Shown piece by piece: positions 37,554-45,656 of a stretch of 64,000 nucleotides of DNA. Below the pieces are notes generated by a model. That model did no database searches and was not told the DNA's origin. It worked only from the letters and a program-made list of their open reading frames with translations. The stretch lies in assembly GCA_964402715.1 (NCBI GenBank), contig CAYODJ010000003.1, forward strand, positions 1 to 64,000, in the 5' to 3' direction. A program made the translations under genes and the position numbers. Each line of letters starts with the position of its first letter. Within the stretch, counting starts at the first letter, position 1. The DNA comes from CALXOD01 sp964402715 (GTDB taxonomy: Bacteria; Verrucomicrobiota; Lentisphaeria; Victivallales; Victivallaceae).

Positions 37554-39566
37554 TTATGGAAGTCTTCTCTCTGACAAGAAAGGCAGAAACACTCCGCCGA
37601 CCACCGATCTCGCACGAAACGCTTGATCAAGCGCATCTGTCGTCCCGTACCAGTCTCCGAATGGAATTCGACTTGGCGTCTCATCAAGGAATCTGTATAT
37701 GGGAGCAATCAAGCGTTCAAAATCTCCACGATCCTGAGCCAATGAAGCAATCCACACCTGCCAATCGGCCTTTGTGTAAGTCCTGCGGTTGTCCAACGGC
37801 ACGCCATACCGCAACATGCGTCGCAAATAGTAGCGTATTTCCTTGGTCGCCAAATCCTCCGGAAACAGGTTCAACCCCAACAGCCGATCCCACACCAGAT
37901 TGTATTTTAGACTCCAGCTGTCGGTCTCGCCGAAAGCCAATACAGTATGATCATCGGACTGTGCGCGCGACAACCACTCCGCCGCCAATTCACGCGCCCT
38001 CTCCATGAAAAATACATAATCATCGTTCCGTCCATGCTGCTCGCAGAGCTTCGCAAAAGCACCAATCCCCAGAATTCCCTTGATGGCAAGGTTGGCATTC
38101 CCCGCCAGATGCCCTGCGAAGTCATCCGTGCACAGCTGCCGTTCTATATCAAGACCAACATGCGACAGATATGACGCCCATTGACGCAGGAGCCGCCACT
38201 CATCCGTCGAAAATTCCACCTGCGATTTCGCATAATGTGACAAAGCTGCCGCCATCAGAAGCATATTGCCGCATTCCTCCACAGGCATCTGGAATTCCAA
38301 TCTGTTGCCTTCGTACACCTGTCCATTGGCCAGAGGATAGCATCCAACGTCATGCGGTGCGAATTCAAACGGCCAATCGGCACTGCCGGCATATCGGAAG
38401 ATTGGCCGCATCATTCCGCGGACCAGATCGGGACAGTACCGCAGAAACAACGGCATGGATGGATAGCTTACGTCAACAGTGCCAATGCAGCCGTTGCTGA
38501 AGTTCTCTTTGGAAAAGAAAAGCAATCCTCCATCCTTGTCATAAACCGCCTTATGCGCGGCAAAAGCCTGTCTCCATGACAGGGCGCAGATCGCGGCATA
38601 TTTTTCTCCGCCGATTGCCTCGGCTTCGGAGGTGACCTCCTTATCCATCCGATCACAACCGGCCGCAAGAGTCTTATAATCTCTTACCGCAGCGGTTAAC
38701 ATATCTCGAAAATCCGGCTCCTGTCGCCTCCACGCCGCCGGCAATTGGGTTCCGAAATACTCGATTGACAGATCATCGTCGTAAGCAATTGCGACGAAAT
38801 CCCCGCGTTCGGCACCATTAACCAAACCGAAGTCCTGTATGCAGGCCATAACCGGCAGCCCCGACGATACAGGTTCCGATCCCGGCAGGGCGTCCTCAGG
38901 AAGCACCTCCCCGGCAACAAACCGTCTGCGCAATTCCGTCGTACCTATGGAAGTCTTCGCTTTGGAGGGAGCAACCATCCAAATTCGTCCCCAGTCGATC
39001 CGCACATCGTCGCCGGAACGCCACAACGGCCTTTGCACGCGGTTACCAAAGGAAAGCGCCGGCCTTCCTCCGATGACGTCTCGATTCCCATCCACCGCCT
39101 CGTTCCAGTCGTTGATACACAACTCCGCCGAAACATCAAAATACAGTTCCACGCGGTGCGCTTTCCCGTCCTCGGACGCGATTTTCCACTCCACATAGGA
39201 AACCGGCCGCATCATCGCCTGCATGTTATCCGGCAGAAACGGAGTACGGAAATCTAATGACAATAGAACGCCGGAGGCACAGAATTCATAATGCGTTGTT
39301 AGCGGACGCACCTCCAGACAACGTTGCTCCATTCCCATCGGCTGCCGTGTGTTCAAGTTGCGACTGTTCCGTAGATCCGGAGACAGCACGCCCATGACCC
39401 TCCATGCCGTTCCATCGATACGCAACATCAGGTTCAAGGAGTTCGGCACACCGGTCCAATGACACGGGTCTGCGTCATACAACCTATCCGTCATTGACCA
39501 GACGCTGAAATAAGGATCCACTGTCAATAACGGCGCTGCTGGCGGGCGGAATGTTCTCTCCGACAT
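37554..39566 (-). CDS. DUF4965 / glutaminase A (GtaA)-like protein, apparently cytoplasmic
   Basis: A 671-residue protein of the DUF5127-DUF4965-DUF1793 class, named after fungal glutaminase A. Visible hallmarks are RPPAAPLLTVDPYFSVWS at the N-terminus, HWTGVPN, then SWRQAFAAHK, FSKENFSNGCIGTVDVSYPS (20), FAPHDVGCYPLANGQVYEG (19) and MPVEECGNM in the alpha/alpha-barrel part, followed by KYNLVWDRLLGLNLFP. The ATG at 39566 has AAAGGA upstream. Unlike most bacterial relatives I know of, it starts directly with the conserved domain and has no signal peptide. The substrate is not proven for bacterial members; a glycoside-hydrolase-like barrel is equally consistent. The last codons adjoin the IS630 region. 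Confidence 0.82.
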   Translation of the reverse strand: MSERTFRPPAAPLLTVDPYFSVWSMTDRLYDADPCHWTGVPNSLNLMLRIDGTAWRVMGVLSPDLRNSRNLNTRQPMGMEQRCLEVRPLTTHYEFCASGVLLSLDFRTPFLPDNMQAMMRPVSYVEWKIASEDGKAHRVELYFDVSAELCINDWNEAVDGNRDVIGGRPALSFGNRVQRPLWRSGDDVRIDWGRIWMVAPSKAKTSIGTTELRRRFVAGEVLPEDALPGSEPVSSGLPVMACIQDFGLVNGAERGDFVAIAYDDDLSIEYFGTQLPAAWRRQEPDFRDMLTAAVRDYKTLAAGCDRMDKEVTSEAEAIGGEKYAAICALSWRQAFAAHKAVYDKDGGLLFFSKENFSNGCIGTVDVSYPSMPLFLRYCPDLVRGMMRPIFRYAGSADWPFEFAPHDVGCYPLANGQVYEGNRLEFQMPVEECGNMLLMAAALSHYAKSQVEFSTDEWRLLRQWASYLSHVGLDIERQLCTDDFAGHLAGNANLAIKGILGIGAFAKLCEQHGRNDDYVFFMERARELAAEWLSRAQSDDHTVLAFGETDSWSLKYNLVWDRLLGLNLFPEDLATKEIRYYLRRMLRYGVPLDNRRTYTKADWQVWIASLAQDRGDFERLIAPIYRFLDETPSRIPFGDWYGTTDALDQAFRARSVVGGVFLPFLSERRLP

Positions 39567-39958
39567 GATCTGTTCCTTTCCAATGATGTGTTCTTGACCA
39601 ACCCCTGATAGGAATCCTGAATCAAAATTTACTCTGATTATTACAGCTGGTTCCGGATCTCGCATGGGCGCCGTTATATGGCGACAGATGCAACCGTTTG
39701 GAATTCACCGATCGATCTAAATCTTCTCCTGAAAACGAAACGTGACAAAATCTTCACGCAAACCCTCACCCGAGAAAGGTCATTGTCGAGATCCGTCTGA
39801 AAGCGCACAAACTCCGGCACGCCCCCCGTCGGCCGCGATCCGCATAAATTATGCGGCAGAAATGGAAATCATGCAATGGCATCATCCGAAATGCCGCCAG
39901 CTTTCAATGTAATTTACATCTCTGCAGTGTCAATGACAATTTGAATATATTTCGATCC
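39567..39958. other. Intergenic region between histidine kinase and DUF4965 gene; hairpin only
   Basis: No gene seen. CCGCATA-AAT-TATGCGG at 39840-39856 is a perfect 7-bp inverted repeat without a T-tract, about 275 bases upstream of the DUF4965 start. Confidence 0.4.
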
Positions 39959-41899
39959 TCATGCCTGATCATTCACGGCTTTAGGCAGGAAAACATAGAA
40001 ACTCGCGCCCTCGCCCAATTGACTGGAAACCTGCACCCATCCGTGATGATTGATAACCGTTCCGTATACCATGGCAAGTCCCATGCCGGTGCCCTCTCCC
40101 ATCGGTTTCGTCGTGAAAAACGGCTCGAATACCTTGCTCAAAGTGTCGTCGTCCATTCCGCATCCGTTGTCTCTGACGACGATGCAGCAGAAATCAGACG
40201 GATCAAAATGCGACTGAAGTTCAGCGGGAGGTTTCAATTTCAAATCAAGGCTATCCGCATCGACAATCATTAACTCCAACAACCTCTGCCCGTGATTGCT
40301 TTTCATGGCATCCTTCGCGTTGAGCATCAGATTTAGGATGACCTGCTGCAGCTGAACCTTGTCGCCATGCACGTTCACCGGTTCCGCCGGAGCACGAAAT
40401 TGAATATCCAGTCCTGTTTGACTCTCAGGCATTATCATGCCGATGCTTTTCTCGACAAGCTCACGCAGATCCAGATGACAAATCTGATACTGTCCCTTGC
40501 GGGCAAATCCAAGCAACTGATTCGTGAGACGTCCCGCCTGTTCAGCAATCTCCGCTATCTTGTCAAGATGGCGCGCAACATCATCATCCGCCGGTGCATG
40601 CATGTAGTTGATCACATCCACATGACCGAGAATCGCATGAATATGATTGTTGAAATCATGAGCAATCCCGCCCGCCAGCTGTCCTAAAGATTCTATCCTC
40701 TGAACATGCGCCAGCTGCTCCCGCAACTGTTGACGCTCTTTTTCGAAAAGCATTTCTTCGGTATCGTCACGGCCGATCAGAACCAGCACCGGACGATCCT
40801 TCAGACGCTGCAACGAAAGCGAACAGGAGATCAATCGCTTTCTGCTGCCAAGCAGCACCTGAAACCGTGTACCTGCATCCTCAAGCGTCTGATAATCGCC
40901 TTTGACGACACAGTCCAGCTGAAACATAGTTCCATCAGAGTGATACATGTATTGGAAAAAATTGACTCCTATCACGTCCAATGACGACTTCATCTGCAGG
41001 ATTTTGGCTGCAGCAAGATTTGCATCCAGCACGGTTCCGTCAGGCGTGAGCAGGACAATGAGCTCGCTGGCGTTGCGCATGACCTGCTGATAACGCCCTT
41101 CCCATTCACGCAAACTCTCTTCAAGCAGTTTCGATCTGCCGTATCCGCCTAAGAAAGCAAATACTATATCCAACGCGCCGCGGGTACGTGAACCCACCTC
41201 ATTTTCAATCTTCTTCAAATATGTTGTGAGCAACACGCTCAACCATAAAGTGGCCGCCGCCCTGGATATGAATGCCCCTGACAGGAGCTCGAATCGATTA
41301 TCACTGTTCCAGTACAATACCATCACATACAACAGGGAATCGGCCACCAATGTGAACGACAGCGCTCCCAGAACAGAAAAAAAAAGTCGGCAACGCGCTG
41401 CCTGCAGCCTTGTGAAGATGATCGGCAGCATGAACAAATCTAACAAATGCGCGAGAACCAGCGCAACCATGGATCGACGGCTTTCGCGTAGGAGAAAGTC
41501 AAGCGCTTCTGCTGACATGCCGGACGAGATCGCGTAGCCGCTCCATGCGCACTGCAACCTTGTGATCTCGCTCAGATATAGATAGATTCCGAAGAGGACC
41601 AAGGAGCCGATAATCAGTCTCTGCGCCGCAAGAGTTCCTTCGGTGACGTATACCAGAAGTATTGCGGCGAGATAGGGGAGATATAAAACAGTCGAACCTA
41701 TCTGAAAGTCAAGTCTCCCCACCAGATTCGATCGCAGGCCGGATGCACAAACCAGCTGTGCAAACAGAAAAAGCAACCCCAACGACAGGTGAAACGATGC
41801 GGTGCCGATTAGCTGACGCTGGCTGTGAAGCAGGCCGAGCCAGACGAAAACAAACGTCATCTCGAGCGATACAAGCAAAACGGCATAACATCCATCCAA
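39959..41899 (-). CDS. Membrane sensor histidine kinase with PAS domain
   Basis: The 646-residue protein begins with about seven hydrophobic helices (residues 1-230). Segments such as YLPYLAAILLVYVTEG recall the VUPS (vitamin-uptake-like sensor) domain, which I hold only tentatively. A PAS domain follows (about 265-380, ELIVLLTPDGTVLDANLAAA, 20). The kinase has the phospho-acceptor His414 in GGIAHDFNN, the N-box LNLMLNAKDAM, DNGCGM and GEGTGMGLAMVYG. The H-box type is that of NtrB-like/hybrid kinases. No receiver domain or response regulator lies next to it. The N-terminus has only a weak Shine-Dalgarno, and glgB ends 127 bases upstream. Confidence 0.88.
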   Translation of the reverse strand: MDGCYAVLLVSLEMTFVFVWLGLLHSQRQLIGTASFHLSLGLLFLFAQLVCASGLRSNLVGRLDFQIGSTVLYLPYLAAILLVYVTEGTLAAQRLIIGSLVLFGIYLYLSEITRLQCAWSGYAISSGMSAEALDFLLRESRRSMVALVLAHLLDLFMLPIIFTRLQAARCRLFFSVLGALSFTLVADSLLYVMVLYWNSDNRFELLSGAFISRAAATLWLSVLLTTYLKKIENEVGSRTRGALDIVFAFLGGYGRSKLLEESLREWEGRYQQVMRNASELIVLLTPDGTVLDANLAAAKILQMKSSLDVIGVNFFQYMYHSDGTMFQLDCVVKGDYQTLEDAGTRFQVLLGSRKRLISCSLSLQRLKDRPVLVLIGRDDTEEMLFEKERQQLREQLAHVQRIESLGQLAGGIAHDFNNHIHAILGHVDVINYMHAPADDDVARHLDKIAEIAEQAGRLTNQLLGFARKGQYQICHLDLRELVEKSIGMIMPESQTGLDIQFRAPAEPVNVHGDKVQLQQVILNLMLNAKDAMKSNHGQRLLELMIVDADSLDLKLKPPAELQSHFDPSDFCCIVVRDNGCGMDDDTLSKVFEPFFTTKPMGEGTGMGLAMVYGTVINHHGWVQVSSQLGEGASFYVFLPKAVNDQA

Positions 41900-42025
41900 C
41901 TTTCAGACGCGCTCCCCTGTATGTTATCTCGAACGAGTTACCATTCACGATCCCTGCATACATTCAGTCGGAAAACCGTTGGTTGCATCCTTGCGCAAAA
42001 CCGCCCCTTTCGTTGGGAAATACAT

Positions 42026-44053
42026 TCACCGCACCCTTTGCAAGACAAGTGACACTCGGCACGGCAGATATAGGCGCAGCACCTGATGTGATTCATGTTC
42101 GCCATCAGGAATCGAAACGGTCGTGTACAGCATGTTGCAGTCAACCCGATTAAATCCACCGAAGTCGTCCGCATCGCTGTTCAGGACAATCCGGTAGCTC
42201 CCGGGCGGAACCTCCAGGACATAGCCAGCCGCCGACTGCACCGGGTGGAAATTAAAGACGAAGAAGCATCCGCCGCGCTCGAACGCGAGCACCTTGCAAA
42301 GTTCATCAGACCGTATCAGTTGCGGAGAATATTCATAGAAGTTATGAACTGATACCAGCAGCGTCAGCATGGCACGGTCAAATGCACCCAGTTGACCGTA
42401 TCTCAGTTTCTCGTCGTCCGCCAAGGACCATTGTCTTCTTGCGTAGAAGTAAGACCAGCCGTTGCCTTCGCGCGGAAAATCAATCCATTCGGGATGCCCG
42501 AATTCGTTTCCCATAAAATTCAAATACCCGTGCCCCGCCGTCGCAATCGTCGCAAGCCGCATCATCTTGTGCAAAGCAATCGCTCGATCAACACGGATGT
42601 TTCCAGAGTCTCGGCACATTGCGTCATACATCGCCGAACCAGCCATGCGGAAGATCGCGGTCTGTCCGCCCACTATCGCTTGGTCGTGACATTCGACATA
42701 GCTGACTGTACGTTCATCCAACCGCCGGTTGGTGAGTTCATGGTACATATAGGCCATGTTCCATGTCTCGTCCGGCTGATCCAGAAGTTTAAACCACATA
42801 TCTGTAACCCCCATCGCCAGACGATAATCAAACCCTACTCCGCCCTCCCTGGCGGGGGCAGCCAGCCCGGGCATACCGCTGACATCCTCCGCAATCGTCA
42901 CCGCGTCAGGCCGCACCGCATGAATAACCTCATTGGCAAGAGACAGATATATCCAGGCATCCTCATCGACTTCATCATTAAAATAATCGCCGTAGCCGGA
43001 GAAAGCTTTCCCGAGTCCGTGATGACGATACAGCATGCTCGTCACACCGTCGAATCGATACCCGTCGATATGGTATTCATCCAGCCAGAACCGACAATTG
43101 GAGAGGAGAAAACGCAGCACCTCACGTTTCCCGTAATCAAAACACAGGGAATCCCACGCCGGATGTTCGCATCTCTCGCCGGAATTGAAGAAAGTGCTGC
43201 GTTCACCGTCGAAACGGCCCAGTCCCTCCACCTCGTTGCGCGCAGCATGAGAGTGAATCAGATCCATAATCACGCGCAGGCCCAATCCATGCGCCGCGTC
43301 CACAAGCTCACGAAAATCGTCGGGCGTTCCAAAACGACTTGCGACGGAAAAGAAATTGGTGACATGATACCCGAACGATCCATAGTACGGATGATTCATG
43401 ATCGCCATGAGCTGCAGTGTATTGTAACCGGCCTTAGCGATACGCGGCAGCACCTTTTCCCGGAATTCGCTAAAGGTACCGACTCCCGGCCGCTCCTGTG
43501 CCATGCCGACGTGGGCCTCATATATCAGCAAATCAGAGGATTGACTCGGCGTGGCATGCTGAAACCGGTATGAACTTTCCGGATGCCAGACTCGAGCGGA
43601 GAAGATCCCGCTGCGCTCGTCCTGCACCACATAGCGTGCATAGCTCGGCAACCTTTCTCCGCAACCGCCTGGCCACTCCAGATACAGCCGATAATGCATG
43701 CCGTGGGACAGCCGGTCTCCATCCATACGGATCTCCCAATCCCCGCAGCTGTTCAGGCGGCTCATGGAAAAAGACGGTGAAACTCTCCAATCGGACATCT
43801 CGCCGATAAGAGTGAGACTCGTGGCATGCGGCGCCCGCTCCCGAAAAATCCACGCTCCGTCACGATAATGCAGCCCGTAATATTCATGACAGAGAGACAA
43901 TTCCGGCAGATCCGCCGCTCCGCAATCCAGCAGCAAGGCCCGCCGTGCAGCGGCGACGGCCAAACGACGCCGTTCAAGAACGCCGATGAATGGGGATAAA
44001 AACGGATCACGGCCAAAAGTTTGCGGCCGATTGTCGCGCGATGAGAATTTCAT
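42026..44053 (-). CDS. glgB: 1,4-alpha-glucan branching enzyme, eukaryote-like (GH13_8)
   Basis: Introduces alpha-1,6 branches into glycogen. The 675-residue protein has an N-terminal CBM48-like domain (YGLHYRDGAWIFRERAPHA, 19). The GH13 barrel carries the nucleophile Asp335 in GYRFDGVTSM, the acid Glu389 in AEDVSGMP and the third carboxylate in VECHDQ. YGSFGYHVTNFFSV and MGNEFGHPEWIDFPREGNGW (20) are hallmarks of the GH13_8 branch that includes eukaryotic GBE1, not the usual bacterial GH13_9 GlgB. Its ATG lies five bases after the glgA stop, so the two genes are coupled. Confidence 0.94.
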   Translation of the reverse strand: MKFSSRDNRPQTFGRDPFLSPFIGVLERRRLAVAAARRALLLDCGAADLPELSLCHEYYGLHYRDGAWIFRERAPHATSLTLIGEMSDWRVSPSFSMSRLNSCGDWEIRMDGDRLSHGMHYRLYLEWPGGCGERLPSYARYVVQDERSGIFSARVWHPESSYRFQHATPSQSSDLLIYEAHVGMAQERPGVGTFSEFREKVLPRIAKAGYNTLQLMAIMNHPYYGSFGYHVTNFFSVASRFGTPDDFRELVDAAHGLGLRVIMDLIHSHAARNEVEGLGRFDGERSTFFNSGERCEHPAWDSLCFDYGKREVLRFLLSNCRFWLDEYHIDGYRFDGVTSMLYRHHGLGKAFSGYGDYFNDEVDEDAWIYLSLANEVIHAVRPDAVTIAEDVSGMPGLAAPAREGGVGFDYRLAMGVTDMWFKLLDQPDETWNMAYMYHELTNRRLDERTVSYVECHDQAIVGGQTAIFRMAGSAMYDAMCRDSGNIRVDRAIALHKMMRLATIATAGHGYLNFMGNEFGHPEWIDFPREGNGWSYFYARRQWSLADDEKLRYGQLGAFDRAMLTLLVSVHNFYEYSPQLIRSDELCKVLAFERGGCFFVFNFHPVQSAAGYVLEVPPGSYRIVLNSDADDFGGFNRVDCNMLYTTVSIPDGEHESHQVLRLYLPCRVSLVLQRVR

Positions 44054-44058
44054 ATTTT

Positions 44059-45573
44059 CTATGGCAACAAAGGACGTGCCAACATCGACTCGTAGATGCG
44101 GATATAGGCTTTCGCCATCACATCATGGTTGAACCTGTCCATAGCTTGACGCATGACCCGTTGCAACACCGGAAGCTTAACATCCTGCGGCAGATCGTAG
44201 AACCGCATGGCCTCGTCGATCGCCCACAACAACCCGCCCGAATCATAAATGTCGAAGCGGAATCCGTTGCCGGTTCCGGCGGACAGATTCAGCGGCTCAA
44301 CGGTGTCATGCAGTCCGCCTGTGTTATGCACAATCGGTAATGCGCCATAGTACTGCGCATTCATCTGCGGCAGGCCGCACGGCTCAAAGAGAGACGGCAT
44401 CAGCACAAAATCGGAACCGGCATATCCAAGGCGCGACAATGATTCATCAAAATCATGCACCGCAACTCTCCCGCGCAAATCATGGAATGCCGCAATATGC
44501 CGGAATATCGGTTGAAATCCGCCGTTGGCGACGACGACGATCTGCAAGTGACGCGAATAATATTTGCTTATCACCTCGAAAAAGATGTCGGCAAGCAACT
44601 GACACCCTTTCTGCGACGGATCCAACCGGGACGGCCAGAAGAGAATCGGTGCATCCGGACGTATCTCCAACCCTAACCGTTTCTGCAGCGTCGCCTTGTT
44701 CGCCGCTTTCCCATTCAACACGGTTTCAGGGGTATAACGATTGTTCAAATACGGATCAACCGACGGATTCATCGACTCGTCCGGCGCATTCAAAATACCG
44801 CTGGCGCAGCCGGCACGTGCCTTTGCCGCAATTTCCTGCCGAATCTGCACGGGGATAAAATCATGTCTTCCTGCCACAATTTCGTCCAGGAACGTTGGAC
44901 TGACAGTGTTGATGAAATGCGCCGCGAAAATTCCGCTGGTCAGAAAATCCACCAGATTGGAAGAACGACTTTCCTCATAATTGTAAGGAACCCGTTCATA
45001 GTAGAGGTGTTGCCAGAATTCCGCGGCGTCAATCCCGCGATCCTCAATGTTTTCCAATGTGCTCCGCTGGGTATGGATGTTATGGACAGTGAAAAGGCAA
45101 GGAATTCCAATCCGGCGCGCCATGGCGGGAATCAATCCGGTCATCCAGTCATTGCAATGGATCAAATCCGGCAGCACCTGCGGAATAATGTTATTAATCA
45201 CTTCGCGCTGGAAAACTATCGACGCCCTGATATTGTCATCTGCATAGCCGCCATATACTGCATCACGGTAATAAAAAATCCGATCCTCCGCCAGATGCAC
45301 TCTTTCCGTGGACATCCGGCTGAGATAAACACGGAGCTCATTGCTGATCAACTTCCCGACGTCCACATGGAACAAATGCCGATAGTGCGGCAGAGCCACA
45401 TGCACATCGGCTCCCTGACGAAACAATGCGGACACCAGCGACGCCGACACATCCGCCATCCCTCCGGCTTTTGCCTTAAGTGCGTTTACCATGTTGCCCA
45501 TGCCGTCCGGCAGATATGTGATCTCCGGCGTCACAACCAAGATACGCGGCTTTCTTACAAGCTTCCTATCCAT
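44059..45573 (-). CDS. glgA: Glycogen synthase (GT5)
   Basis: Elongates alpha-1,4-glucan from an NDP-glucose donor. The 504-residue protein opens with ILVVTPEITYL, has the donor-loop KAGGMADV (K-x-G-G), HCNDWMTGLIP, LFTVHNIHTQ and the C-terminal FLMPSLFEPCGLPQMNAQYY (20) with the conserved Glu. Compared with E. coli GlgA there is extra sequence near MGNMVNALKA just before the KxGG loop. GGGGGA upstream supports the ATG at 45573. glgB follows after five bases; glgP precedes. No glgC (ADP-glucose pyrophosphorylase) is seen in the window, so the donor supply lies elsewhere. Confidence 0.94.
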   Translation of the reverse strand: MDRKLVRKPRILVVTPEITYLPDGMGNMVNALKAKAGGMADVSASLVSALFRQGADVHVALPHYRHLFHVDVGKLISNELRVYLSRMSTERVHLAEDRIFYYRDAVYGGYADDNIRASIVFQREVINNIIPQVLPDLIHCNDWMTGLIPAMARRIGIPCLFTVHNIHTQRSTLENIEDRGIDAAEFWQHLYYERVPYNYEESRSSNLVDFLTSGIFAAHFINTVSPTFLDEIVAGRHDFIPVQIRQEIAAKARAGCASGILNAPDESMNPSVDPYLNNRYTPETVLNGKAANKATLQKRLGLEIRPDAPILFWPSRLDPSQKGCQLLADIFFEVISKYYSRHLQIVVVANGGFQPIFRHIAAFHDLRGRVAVHDFDESLSRLGYAGSDFVLMPSLFEPCGLPQMNAQYYGALPIVHNTGGLHDTVEPLNLSAGTGNGFRFDIYDSGGLLWAIDEAMRFYDLPQDVKLPVLQRVMRQAMDRFNHDVMAKAYIRIYESMLARPLLP

Positions 45574-45656
45574 GCACAGATCCCCCGCCTACGCCTTGAC
45601 GTCCTAAACAGCAACACGTTGCACCAGAAAAACCGCCGAGCATCAAGCTGCGCAAA

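Noticed and set aside
42392..43573. 393-codon open frame antisense to glgB
   Set aside because: Shadow of the branching enzyme; no domain, no ribosome-binding site of note.
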